Assembly: GCA_013415235.1 (NCBI GenBank)
Contig: JACBYF010000012.1
Span: forward strand, 1-43,171
DNA from: Gemelliphila palaticanis
Lineage (GTDB): Bacteria; Bacillota; Bacilli; Staphylococcales; Gemellaceae
Reading direction: 5' to 3'
DNA: 43,171 nt
Shown: piece by piece, positions 35,139-43,171 of the stretch
Layout of the letters: every line of letters starts with the position of its first letter
Position numbering within the stretch: the stretch's first letter is position 1
Notes under the pieces: generated by a model
Databases searched by the model: none
Seen by the model: the letters and a program-made list of their open reading frames with translations, nothing else
Told to the model about the DNA's origin: nothing
Program-made: the position numbers and the translations under genes

Positions 35139-37250
35139 TTATTTTAATTTTAATCCTTGCAATTTTTCTTTTAATGAATTATTTTCCAAGGTATCTTTAC
35201 TCATGTACTTCTTCAAATCTTTGTAACTAGCCTTTTCTTTTTTGGTATTTTTTATTTTTTTATCTACTTCTTTTTGCTTTATAGAATTACCACAACTACA
35301 ACGATAAGTTGCATTTTCTCCACTTCCAAATAAGGTCATTTTTTTGTGGCATGTATCACATCTTAAATTAGTTAATTTACTTACAACTTTTATGTTTTTA
35401 CAATTTATATTAGAACACTTTAACATTTTTGTTCCTTTTTTATCTAAATCTAACATAAAACTATTACATTTTTCACATCTTTTCCCACTGATATTATCAT
35501 GCTTGAATCTATCTTCACTATTTCTTATTTCATTTACTAAGTCAAATGTATAATTTTTTATATCTTTTAAAAACTGCTCTTTTTTGATTTTATTTTTAGC
35601 TATATTGTCTAATTGTTTTTCCCATATGGCAGTCATTGACGGGCTTTTTAATTTTTCAGGTGCCAAATTTAAAAGTTGCTTCGCTTTATTGGTAGTTTTT
35701 ATTTTATTATCATCCAAAATTAAATAATCATTACTAAATAATTTTTCTAAAATATCAGCTCTAGTGGCAACTGTTCCTATACCATTAGTTTCTTTTAATA
35801 TTTTTCTTTCCTCTGCACTATCTACATATTCAAAAGGATTTTCCATAGCATATATTAAAGTTCCTTCTGTAAAATAATTAGGTGCTGATGTCTGTTTTTT
35901 AATGTAAACTAAATTATCTAATATATATTGTTTATTATCTAACAATACCAGATTATTATCTAAGGAATTATGTTCAAAAATCTTATAACCTAATTCGATA
36001 TTTATTATTTGCTTATTACTAAATTTTTTATTTCCTAAAATAAAGCTATATTCAGTTTCTTTATATTTGTTATTAGGTAATAGATTTTCTAAAAACCTTC
36101 TAACTACTAAATTGTATATTTTTAATTCTAAATCGCTTAACTGATTGTAATTTGGACGTTCTTCTGTTGGAATTATTGCATGATGATCACTTACTTTAGA
36201 ATTGTTAACAATTCTCTTTGTTTCAAAATTTTTACTAGATAATATTCCCTTAACAATAGTAGAATATTCTCCTGTGCTAACGGCTCTTAATCTATCTCTT
36301 AGAGTTCCTATCATATCAGTAGTAATGTATCTACTATCTGTTCGTGGATATGTAAGAATTTTATGTCTTTCATATAGACTTTGTATTATATTCAAAGTTT
36401 GTTTAGGAGAGATTTTATACATACTACTAGCTAATTGTTGAATATCTGTTAAATTATATAATGGCTTAGGACTAGACACCTTATCTTTTGATTTAGCTAC
36501 AATTTCTACTTTATTATTTTTATTACTAGTTATAAATTTCTCAGCATTTTCCTTGTTAAAGTCACTATCATTTGAGAGAAAATTTATATTGTTTATTTTA
36601 CACTCATATATAAAATAATCTTTCGGTTTAAAATTATTAATGACGTCTTCTCTATTTTTTACCATTTGAAGAGTAGGAGTTTGCACTCGACCACAATTTA
36701 AACTCGCATTGTATTTATAAGTAAGTGCTTTTGAAGCATTTATTCCTATTAGCCAATCAGCGTGCGCTCTAGCTAATCCTGAATTATATAGCCCTTCATA
36801 GTCTTTTCCAGGCTTTAAATTTTTAAAACCATCCTTTATTGCCTTATCAGTAACGGATGATATCCACAACCTTTTTATTGTTTTTTTTGATCCTGATTTC
36901 TCTATAATATACCTTGCTACAAGCTCTCCTTCTCGTCCTGCATCAGTTGCTATTATTATTTCTGATATATCTTTTCTATTTATAGCATTTTCTACTATTT
37001 TGTATTGTTTAAAAGTTTTACCTATAATCTCTGTTTTCATAAACTTAGGTATCATAGGTAAACTTTCTAAAGTTACATTTTTAAACTCCTTGTATTTATC
37101 TGGTGTTTGTAAAGTTATCAAATGCCCTAACGCCCAAGTTACAACATAATTACTTCCTTCTAAGCAACCATTCTTATTTTGGAATGCCCCTATATTCTTA
37201 GCTATATCTCTAGCTACAGATGGCTTTTCACATATTACTAAACTTTTCAT
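35139..37250 (-). CDS. topB: DNA topoisomerase III
   Basis: Type IA topoisomerase that unlinks and decatenates single-stranded regions. 703 residues: Toprim domain at the start (ICEKPSVARDIA, Glu8; ATDAGREGE with Asp103 and following acidic residues), the strand-passage core with catalytic Tyr301 in ILTYPRTDSRYI, and a C-terminal zinc-ribbon tail with Cys pairs in CEKC, CSNINC, CDTC and CSC. A chromosomal copy is usual in Bacilli. gor follows closely and may be cotranscribed. Confidence 0.96.
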   Translation of the reverse strand: MKSLVICEKPSVARDIAKNIGAFQNKNGCLEGSNYVVTWALGHLITLQTPDKYKEFKNVTLESLPMIPKFMKTEIIGKTFKQYKIVENAINRKDISEIIIATDAGREGELVARYIIEKSGSKKTIKRLWISSVTDKAIKDGFKNLKPGKDYEGLYNSGLARAHADWLIGINASKALTYKYNASLNCGRVQTPTLQMVKNREDVINNFKPKDYFIYECKINNINFLSNDSDFNKENAEKFITSNKNNKVEIVAKSKDKVSSPKPLYNLTDIQQLASSMYKISPKQTLNIIQSLYERHKILTYPRTDSRYITTDMIGTLRDRLRAVSTGEYSTIVKGILSSKNFETKRIVNNSKVSDHHAIIPTEERPNYNQLSDLELKIYNLVVRRFLENLLPNNKYKETEYSFILGNKKFSNKQIINIELGYKIFEHNSLDNNLVLLDNKQYILDNLVYIKKQTSAPNYFTEGTLIYAMENPFEYVDSAEERKILKETNGIGTVATRADILEKLFSNDYLILDDNKIKTTNKAKQLLNLAPEKLKSPSMTAIWEKQLDNIAKNKIKKEQFLKDIKNYTFDLVNEIRNSEDRFKHDNISGKRCEKCNSFMLDLDKKGTKMLKCSNINCKNIKVVSKLTNLRCDTCHKKMTLFGSGENATYRCSCGNSIKQKEVDKKIKNTKKEKASYKDLKKYMSKDTLENNSLKEKLQGLKLK

Positions 37251-37362
37251 AAAAACCTCTATTCTAATTTTATAAATAAATTATATTACTAATTATTATT
37301 TTTATCTAGTAATTTATCTTTCTATAATATATAATAATTTTATGAATATAGGAGGTGAAAAT

Positions 37363-38592
37363 ATGAAAAAACTTTATGCAATAACAATTGTAATATTATT
37401 AGTATTATCTTCTTTCTTCATTTATTACAAATTCTTCTATAATAATGAATTAAATTTAATTGATAATAGTAATAAAAATTTAGGAAGTTATAACATTGTA
37501 AAAAAAGAAAACTATATACTTGCAGATTTGAATACTGAAGATAGCGATATAAATAAAATTATTGATGAATATAAAAATAAACTTATAGTAGAAGCTGAGA
37601 AAAATAAAGATAAGAAATATGTAATAGACTTTGATTCTAATTTGTATTTTGATACTATAATTCAAATTAGATATAAGTTAATATCACAAAATAACGATGT
37701 ACAAGATATTAAAAATATCATTATAAATAAAACATCAAAAAAAGAATTACTTTTTGAAGATATTTTTAGAAACAACCCATTTTTACTTAAGGATTACTTT
37801 CCTAATGTAAATATTGAAGATGTTGATAAAAATATAATACAATTTGAAGATAATAATATTTTAGTTGGTAATAAAGAAAACCAATTAGTTATAGATACGA
37901 AATCAATGACTAATCTCTTTAAAAATGGGAATGGGATACCTAATTTATACAACGGAGAAGTTTTAAAACCTAAGAAATTCAACTATGACCTAAATAAAAA
38001 ATTAATAGCTTTTACATTTGATGACGGCCCATTAAATGAAAATCATATTAAAATAAGAAACTTGTTTAATGAGTATAATATTCCTGCAACGTTTTATGTA
38101 ATAGGAAATTTAGTTGATTCTAGACCTGATGTAGTAAAACAAACATATTTAGATGGGCATACTATAGCAAACCATACCTATACTCATCCAGGGCTGCCTA
38201 ACTATAATTTAACGACACTTTCCCCAGAAAATATAAGATCAGAAATAGAAAAAACAGATGATGCTATATTTAAAACTATAGGTGTAGATGCTACTACTTC
38301 TCGTCCTCCTGGAGGATTTACTAATAAATACGTAGAAGATAATACAGTACTACCTATGATAAAGTGGGATGTAGATTCACAAGACTGGAGATTTAAAAAT
38401 AATCCAAGTGTCGTATATAAAAATGTACGTCCGAATATAAAACCTAATTCTATAGTATTGTTTCATGATTTATATCCATCAACTTATGAAGCGGTAAAAA
38501 AACTAATACCAGAGCTTATAGCTGAAGGATATCAGTTTGTAGATATAGATACTTTACTTGAAGTAAAAGAAAGCAATAAAAAAAGCAGCTAG
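37363..38592 (+). CDS. Membrane-anchored polysaccharide deacetylase, PgdA-like
   Basis: Likely removes N-acetyl groups from a wall polysaccharide such as peptidoglycan GlcNAc, which protects against lysozyme. 409 residues: one N-terminal span (about 4-22), a middle domain (about 50-205) of DUF3298/PdaC-like look, and the NodB domain from about 213. Catalytic motifs are complete: TFDDGP (218-223, Asp220 base, Asp221 metal), NHTYTHP (metal His pair), SRPPGG, WDVDSQDW and LFHD. ATG at 37363 is chosen because GGAGGTG lies just before it; the earlier in-frame ATG at 37342 would place that site inside the gene. Confidence 0.92.
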   Translation: MKKLYAITIVILLVLSSFFIYYKFFYNNELNLIDNSNKNLGSYNIVKKENYILADLNTEDSDINKIIDEYKNKLIVEAEKNKDKKYVIDFDSNLYFDTIIQIRYKLISQNNDVQDIKNIIINKTSKKELLFEDIFRNNPFLLKDYFPNVNIEDVDKNIIQFEDNNILVGNKENQLVIDTKSMTNLFKNGNGIPNLYNGEVLKPKKFNYDLNKKLIAFTFDDGPLNENHIKIRNLFNEYNIPATFYVIGNLVDSRPDVVKQTYLDGHTIANHTYTHPGLPNYNLTTLSPENIRSEIEKTDDAIFKTIGVDATTSRPPGGFTNKYVEDNTVLPMIKWDVDSQDWRFKNNPSVVYKNVRPNIKPNSIVLFHDLYPSTYEAVKKLIPELIAEGYQFVDIDTLLEVKESNKKSS

Positions 38593-38612
38593 AATTTTCT
38601 AACTGCTTTTTT
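38578..38612. terminator. Bidirectional intrinsic terminator
   Basis: AAAAAAGCAG / CTGCTTTTTT stem with inner TAGAA/TTCTA pairing. It overlaps the deacetylase stop and ends 2 bases before the convergent rny stop. Confidence 0.9.
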
Positions 38613-38614
38613 AT

Positions 38615-40165
38615 TTATCTTGCAATTTTTACCGCTCGAACTTCTCTTATTACGTTTACTTTAATATTTCCTGGATACTGCATAGTTTCTTCAATTTTAT
38701 TCCTTACTTCTTTAGCTATTTTATATGCTCTAGTATCATCTATTATTTCAGGATTCACTATAACTCTTATTTCTCTACCAGCTTGAATAGCATAAGTTTT
38801 TTCTACACCATTGTGCTCATTAGCTATTTCTTCTAATTTCTCTAGTCTCTTAATATAATTTTCTAAAGACTCTCTTCTTGCTCCTGGTCTAGAAGCTGAT
38901 AAAGCATCTGCCGTAGCTACTATTACTGATATAGGATTAGTAGCTTCTACATCGCCATGATGAGATGCAATAGCATTTATTACAATAGGATTTTCTTTAT
39001 ACTTGGTAGCTAAAGCAACTCCTACTTCAACATGAGATCCTTCTATCTCATGATCAACAGCTTTTCCTATATCATGAAGCAATCCAGCTCTTCTAGCTAA
39101 ATTAATATCTAAACCTAGTTCTGAAGCAATTATCCCAGAGATGTAGGCAACCTCAATAGAGTGCTGCAACCCATTTTGACCATAGCTAGTTCTATATTTC
39201 ATTTTACCTAATATTTTTATTAAATCTGGATGCATATTGTGAATACCTAAATCAAAAGTAGCTTGTTCACCTGCATCACGAATATTTTGATCTATATTTT
39301 TTCTAGCTTTGTCTACTGCTTCTTCTATTTTAGATGGATGAATTCTTCCATCTTCTATAAGCATATTTATAGCTGTTTTAGCTATTTCTCTTCTTATAGG
39401 ATCATATCCTGATAATATAACTGCTTCTGGAGTATCATCTATTATTAAATCAACACCTGTTAGAGTTTCTAACGTTCTAATATTTCTACCTTCACGTCCT
39501 ATAATTCTTCCTTTCATATCATCAGAAGGAAGATTAACAACTGTTACAGTTGCTTCGTTTATAACGTCAGAAGCAAATTTTTGCATAGATTGAATTATAA
39601 GCTCTCTTGCACGCTTATCAGCAACATCTTTTGCTTCAATCTCTCTATTTCTTATGTATATTGCAGTTTCCTTAGACATTTCTTCCTCTATAGAGGACAT
39701 TATTTCTTCTCGAGCTTGTTCTTCAGTAAGATTTGCAATTCTTTGCAACTCTGTTTCTTGTTGAATTTTCAATTCATTAACTTCAGCACTTTTTTCTTCA
39801 AGAGCCTGTAACTTTTCATCAACTTTCAACTCTCTATTACTAACTAACTCATCCTTTTTACTTAGTAATTCTGTTTGTCTGTCTAAAGTAGATTCTTTTT
39901 GAATAAGTCTTTCTTCTTGCTTTTGAATATCACCTTTTTTTATTTCAATCTCTTTATTAGCTATGTTAATTAATTCTTTTGCTTCTTGCCTAGCATTTTG
40001 CAATTCTTTTTCTGAAATATATTTAGCTTCTTTTCTTGCTTCACTAACTATATAATCAGCATCTTGTTTTGCTTGAATTAATTTTTTATCTATAAGATTT
40101 TTTGAGATGATATATCCTGATAAAAGCCCAACAAGTAAAGTTGCAACAATGTATAATACTAACAT
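38615..40165 (-). CDS. rny: Ribonuclease Y
   Basis: Membrane-bound endoribonuclease that starts mRNA decay in Gram-positive bacteria. 516 residues: N-terminal span (about 2-20), a long Glu/Lys/Gln-rich coiled coil (about 25-205), a KH domain ([17 protein letters not shown]) and an HD domain with the metal motif GLLHDIGKA and conserved ASHHGD. ATG at 40165 follows GAGAGG; the in-frame TTG at 40171 overlaps that site. It has its own promoter and diverges from rplK. Confidence 0.97.
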   Translation of the reverse strand: MLVLYIVATLLVGLLSGYIISKNLIDKKLIQAKQDADYIVSEARKEAKYISEKELQNARQEAKELINIANKEIEIKKGDIQKQEERLIQKESTLDRQTELLSKKDELVSNRELKVDEKLQALEEKSAEVNELKIQQETELQRIANLTEEQAREEIMSSIEEEMSKETAIYIRNREIEAKDVADKRARELIIQSMQKFASDVINEATVTVVNLPSDDMKGRIIGREGRNIRTLETLTGVDLIIDDTPEAVILSGYDPIRREIAKTAINMLIEDGRIHPSKIEEAVDKARKNIDQNIRDAGEQATFDLGIHNMHPDLIKILGKMKYRTSYGQNGLQHSIEVAYISGIIASELGLDINLARRAGLLHDIGKAVDHEIEGSHVEVGVALATKYKENPIVINAIASHHGDVEATNPISVIVATADALSASRPGARRESLENYIKRLEKLEEIANEHNGVEKTYAIQAGREIRVIVNPEIIDDTRAYKIAKEVRNKIEETMQYPGNIKVNVIREVRAVKIAR

Positions 40166-40222
40166 TTGCAACCTCTCTTTACATTTTTATTGATATTATT
40201 TTTCAAAAATATCACTCATTTG

Positions 40223-40251
40223 ATTTTACAATATTATCTTATAAAAGTCAA
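40223..40251 (-). promoter_or_regulatory. Promoter of rny
   Basis: On the minus strand: TTGACT (40246-40251), 17 bases, TAAAAT (40223-40228). Confidence 0.72.
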
Positions 40252-40289
40252 TGTAATTTAATTTTTTGAAATTTTTAAAGTATAAAGTA

Positions 40290-40318
40290 TTGCATTATAA
40301 ATTATCATATGTTATTAT
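40290..40318 (+). promoter_or_regulatory. Promoter of rplK-rplA
   Basis: TTGCAT (40290-40295), 17 bases, TATTAT (40313-40318) with an extended -10 TGT. It starts a leader of about 95 bases. Confidence 0.75.
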
Positions 40319-40348
40319 ATACAAGTATGCAAAAATACACATGTTTGA

Positions 40349-40388
40349 GTGGGAGAGTAAAAATATTTAATTACTCAACTATGACCAC
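40349..40388 (+). promoter_or_regulatory. Ribosomal protein L1 leader (autoregulatory site) before rplK
   Basis: GTGG (40349-40352) pairs with CCAC (40385-40388), then an asymmetric loop with ACTATGA on the 3' side, then GAGTAA (40355-40360) pairs with TTACTC (40371-40376). A short stem, asymmetric loop and second stem with this GTGG...TGACCAC pattern is the known L1 recognition motif, used by L1 to repress its own operon. Confidence 0.72.
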
Positions 40389-40418
40389 ATCACGAAAAAT
40401 AAATTAGGAGGTTTTATC

Positions 40419-40844
40419 GTGGCTAAAAAAATAATAAAATTAGTTAAGTTACAAGTACCAGCAGGAAAAGCTAATCCAGCTCCACCGGTTGGTCCAGCAT
40501 TAGGTCAAGCTGGTGTTAACATCATGGGATTCTGTAAAGAATTCAATGCTCGTACACAAGACCAAGCAGGATTAATAATTCCAGTAGTAATATCTGTATA
40601 TGAAGACCGTTCATTTACATTCGTTACTAAAACACCACCTGCACCAGTATTACTGAAAAAAGCAGCTAAAATTGAAAAAGGATCTTCAGTTCCTAACAAA
40701 ACTAAAGTTGCTACAGTAACTAAAGCTCAAGTTCAAGAAATAGCTGAACTTAAAATGGAAGATTTAAATGCAGCATCTGTTGAAGCTGCTATACGTATGA
40801 TTGAAGGTACTGCACGTAGTATGGGTATCTTAGTATCTGAATAG
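40419..40844 (+). CDS. rplK: Ribosomal protein uL11
   Basis: Part of the GTPase-associated centre of the 50S subunit. 141 residues with the typical [27 protein letters not shown] start, the [18 protein letters not shown] segment and GTARSMGI near the end. GTG start at 40419 after AGGAGG. Codons are richer in C-ending types than in neighbours, as expected for high expression. secE and nusG are not upstream; rny is. Confidence 0.98.
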   Translation: MAKKIIKLVKLQVPAGKANPAPPVGPALGQAGVNIMGFCKEFNARTQDQAGLIIPVVISVYEDRSFTFVTKTPPAPVLLKKAAKIEKGSSVPNKTKVATVTKAQVQEIAELKMEDLNAASVEAAIRMIEGTARSMGILVSE

Positions 40845-40857
40845 GAGGAGAAATAAA

Positions 40858-41550
40858 ATGGCAAAAAAAGGTAAAAAATATCTTGAAGCGGCTAAATTAG
40901 TTGATTCTTCTAAACTATACTCAGTACTAGAAGCAATCGAATTAGCTCAAAAAACAAGCGTTGTTAACTTTGACGCAACTGTAGAAGTGGCTTTCCGTCT
41001 AGGAGTAGACACTCGTAAAAATGATCAACAAGTACGTGGTGCTGTAGTTCTACCTAAAGGAACTGGTAAAACAGCTAAAGTTCTTGTATTCGCTAAAGGA
41101 GAAAAAGCTTCTGAAGCTGAAGCTGCTGGAGCTGACTACGTAGGACAAGGAGAATACATCACTAAAATCCAACAAGGTTGGTTTGACTTTGATGTAATCG
41201 TTGCTACTCCAGATATGATGGGAGAAGTTGGTAAAATCGGTCGTCTTTTAGGACCTAAAGGTTTAATGCCAAACCCTAAAACTGGAACTGTAACAATGGA
41301 TGTTACTAAAGCAGTTAATGAAATTAAAGCTGGTAAAGTTGAATACCGTGCTGAAAAAGCTGGTGTTGTTCACACTCCAATCGGTAAAGTTTCATTCTCT
41401 ACTGAAGATTTAGTAGAAAACTTCAAAGCAGTTCAAGATGCATTAGCAAAAGCTAAACCAGCTGCTGCTAAAGGAACTTACTTCAAGTCTGTAGCTGTAA
41501 CTACAACTATGGGACCTGCTGTAAAAGTTGATACTGCAGAATTCAAGTAA
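40858..41550 (+). CDS. rplA: Ribosomal protein uL1
   Basis: Binds 23S rRNA at the L1 stalk and represses its operon through the leader. 230 residues with [18 protein letters not shown] (the family signature) and the [12 protein letters not shown] start of the RNA-binding domain. ATG at 40858 follows AGGAGG, 13 bases after rplK. Codon use is again of the highly expressed kind. A terminator follows; rplJ-rplL are not here. Confidence 0.98.
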   Translation: MAKKGKKYLEAAKLVDSSKLYSVLEAIELAQKTSVVNFDATVEVAFRLGVDTRKNDQQVRGAVVLPKGTGKTAKVLVFAKGEKASEAEAAGADYVGQGEYITKIQQGWFDFDVIVATPDMMGEVGKIGRLLGPKGLMPNPKTGTVTMDVTKAVNEIKAGKVEYRAEKAGVVHTPIGKVSFSTEDLVENFKAVQDALAKAKPAAAKGTYFKSVAVTTTMGPAVKVDTAEFK

Positions 41551-41558
41551 AATAACTT

Positions 41559-41590
41559 AAAGGAATTGACAAATTGTCAATTCCTTTTTT
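41559..41590. terminator. Strong intrinsic terminator after rplA
   Basis: AAAGGAATTGACAA (41559-41572) and TTGTCAATTCCTTT (41574-41587) are perfect inverted copies, followed by TTTTTT. It also abuts the stop of the convergent gene at 41589, so it may serve both. Confidence 0.92.
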
Positions 41591-42164
41591 ATCTATTATA
41601 TATAATCTGAGATATTCTATAGCTAAATACAAAACTTGCTATAAATAATACTATTTGGAGTAAAATTATACTATAAAATCCTATGTATTCTAAATGATTT
41701 ATTAAAGCACTTATACTATGAGTAAGTAAAACAAAAACAAATAGATTGTAGTTTGCTTTATTGCTTATTATTGCTATTCTCAAAAATATATAAAAGTTAC
41801 TTATTATTGCCAAAGTTAAGTAATTTTTTATATTTTCTATATCGTTGTTCAAGGTACTAAATAATAAAACAAATATAAATATTACAAAAATTTTATAATA
41901 TACAGATAAAAATTCTAGTATCACCCTATTTTTATAATTTAAGTATTTATTATATGAAATATTATTAGAATATAAATTTATCCCTGAAAATATTATCAGT
42001 ACTGTTAGTAAATAAAAAAATACATTATTATAAGTTCTATTATAATTAAATAGATTTACAATAAACATTATAAATGATAATCCAGAACATAATCGCAGAG
42101 TAAAAAATTCTTCTTCACCTTTAATTATATTTAATGCAATAGCCTTTTCAAAAATTTTTATCAT
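41589..42164 (-). CDS. Polytopic membrane protein, unknown function
   Basis: 191 residues, about six hydrophobic spans and very little soluble sequence; the N-terminus (IKIFEKAIALNIIKGEEEFF) is the only hydrophilic part of note. I recognise no family. Its ATG overlaps the stop of the preceding gene (ATGA), so the two are translationally coupled. It may be one subunit of a transporter encoded by this cluster, for example a permease whose ATPase lies beyond the right edge, but nothing in the sequence proves it. Confidence 0.8.
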   Translation of the reverse strand: MIKIFEKAIALNIIKGEEEFFTLRLCSGLSFIMFIVNLFNYNRTYNNVFFYLLTVLIIFSGINLYSNNISYNKYLNYKNRVILEFLSVYYKIFVIFIFVLLFSTLNNDIENIKNYLTLAIISNFYIFLRIAIISNKANYNLFVFVLLTHSISALINHLEYIGFYSIILLQIVLFIASFVFSYRISQIIYNR

Positions 42165-42769
42165 ATTATATACCCTCTTTTCCTTTTTGACTTGTAGTTA
42201 TCTTTCGCTAATATAACGCCAATTATTAAAGTAAATATATTTATTATAAACAGCAACAATATTTTTATTAAATTATTATATGAACTATCTAAAATGTAAT
42301 TTATAGGAAGTACTAATGAAAATAATAGTATACTTCCTAATATAAGACTTTTCACAATTCTATTATTTCTAACGAAAATAGGAACAATTATTGAGTTTAG
42401 AAAATTTATTGTAATTAAAAATTCATACAATAAGTATATATTAAATTTTCGAAAAATAATTGTAAAAGCTAAAAATATTATTAAAATGATATAATATATT
42501 AAAATTTTATGTATAATCACAATAGTCTTTTTAAATTTTAAATTATTAATATACGTTCCGTAATAACTTGGAATATGTGTATGTTGAAAAGCAAGTACAA
42601 AAACCATTAATGTTAATTGTGAATCTGAAATATTTATAAAATAGACATATCCAATAAATGATAAAATTATACAAACACCTATAAAGAAATGTTTTTTTAA
42701 AGATATTTTGGAATATTTTCCTACACTTAAAGTATTTACTGCTCTTAATTTATTAAATAAATTTATCAT
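42161..42769 (-). CDS. Polytopic membrane protein, paralogue of the next gene
   Basis: 202 residues, about six spans, basic N-terminus (KLRAVNTLSVGKYSKISLKKH) and a basic end (KSKRKRG). After the second span it has a His-containing segment AFQHTHIPSYYG. ATG at 42769 is chosen because AAAGGAGTG lies just before it; a TTG at 42811 would add an unlikely extension overlapping the upstream gene. Its second half is clearly similar to the partial protein upstream (VPIFVRNNR / VPIVIRKNR; KILLLFIINIFT / KILLLIIINIFT), so the genes arose by tandem duplication. Function unknown. Confidence 0.82.
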   Translation of the reverse strand: MINLFNKLRAVNTLSVGKYSKISLKKHFFIGVCIILSFIGYVYFINISDSQLTLMVFVLAFQHTHIPSYYGTYINNLKFKKTIVIIHKILIYYIILIIFLAFTIIFRKFNIYLLYEFLITINFLNSIIVPIFVRNNRIVKSLILGSILLFSLVLPINYILDSSYNNLIKILLLFIINIFTLIIGVILAKDNYKSKRKRGYII

Positions 42770-42773
42770 AATA

Positions 42774-43171
42774 TCACTCCTTTTTAAATTTATCTTTAAA
42801 AAGCCTAACAATTTTAAAATATAGCATATTTTCTTTTATTCTAGATTTATAATTATTACTTGATAGAATAACAGATATACATATAGTGAAAATATTTATT
42901 ATAATTAATAACAATATTTTTACAAAATAACTATGTTCTAAACTCAATACATAATTTGTAGGAAAAATTAATAAAAATAATATTATTAATCCTACTATAA
43001 AATTTTTTATTCCTCTATTTTTTCTAATAACAATAGGTACGGTTACTAAATTAATAAAATTTAATATAATAACTGCATCATATAATAATTCTTTAGTGAA
43101 GTTATGTTTACTTATTTTTAACCCAAATATTAATAGTACACCTATAAACAGAAATATATAATAAAATAAAA
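42774..43171 (-). CDS. Polytopic membrane protein, N-terminus beyond the window
   Basis: A stop-free frame enters from the right edge and ends with TGA at 42774, four bases before the next ATG. The 131 visible residues hold four hydrophobic spans and a basic tail ending RLFKDKFKKE. It aligns with the neighbour at 42161 over its whole visible length, with the same order of spans, the same Arg-Asn-Arg turn and the same NYKS near the end. Probably the earlier of two tandem copies in one operon that begins outside the window. Confidence 0.8.
   Translation of the reverse strand, partial: LFYYIFLFIGVLLIFGLKISKHNFTKELLYDAVIILNFINLVTVPIVIRKNRGIKNFIVGLIILFLLIFPTNYVLSLEHSYFVKILLLIIINIFTICISVILSSNNYKSRIKENMLYFKIVRLFKDKFKKE

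Noticed and set aside
40419..41550. Codon use and base composition unlike the surroundings, as if transferred
   Set aside because: rplK and rplA are highly expressed core genes; preference for C-ending codons is normal for such genes.

Overview
This window looks like a piece of chromosome from a very AT-rich (about 30% G+C or lower, judged by eye) Gram-positive bacterium of the class Bacilli. Evidence includes strong AGGAGG-type ribosome binding sites, PurR followed by GlmU, the rimP-nusA-ylxR-ylxQ-infB-rbfA cluster, RNase Y, a lipoprotein-type YidC and AddB rather than RecBCD. Gene content and protein style remind me of Gemella, but that is inference from memory, not a search. I see no phage, insertion sequence, CRISPR array or rRNA.

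Layout, left to right. Positions 1-1490 (minus) hold a partial lipoprotein gene and gpmA. Positions 1488-2426 hold the most interesting locus: a self-cleaving XRE/S24 (HdiR/LexA-like) repressor, divergent from a 43-residue single-span membrane peptide, with both promoters carrying the same ATACGG operator element. Positions 2459-5723 hold a small YwzB-like membrane protein, corA, a TrmH-family RNA methyltransferase, a membrane-anchored rhodanese and a formate/nitrite transporter. Positions 5950-8940 (plus) are ddl-murF plus a membrane-anchored staphylococcal-type nuclease translationally coupled to murF.

Positions 9043-15263 (minus) are the rimP-nusA-rnpM-ylxQ-infB-rbfA-ABC-F operon, with a promoter and leader hairpin. 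Positions 15414-20716 (minus) are rnc-smc-ftsY. Five tRNA genes follow (minus; transcription order Asn, Ser, Glu, Asp, His) under a perfect consensus promoter. Then come yidC, an addB that lacks the Fe-S cysteines, nrnA and ytoI (all minus), and the purR-glmU pair.

Positions 31121-33543 (plus) hold a CNNM/CorC-family membrane protein and an unrecognised membrane-anchored surface protein. Then gor and topB (minus), a polysaccharide deacetylase (plus), rny (minus), and rplK-rplA (plus) behind an L1-type RNA leader. The right edge (minus) carries three consecutive polytopic membrane protein genes, at least two of them paralogous, the last one cut by the window end.

Most of the window is core housekeeping: translation initiation and ribosome assembly, RNA decay, cell wall precursor synthesis, protein export and chromosome segregation. 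The accessory or undescribed parts are the repressor/small-peptide pair, the partial lipoprotein, the surface protein at 32578 and the membrane protein cluster at 41589-43171. Promoters listed were found by eye as TTGNNN/TATAAT pairs, almost all with 17-base spacing; none has been tested.
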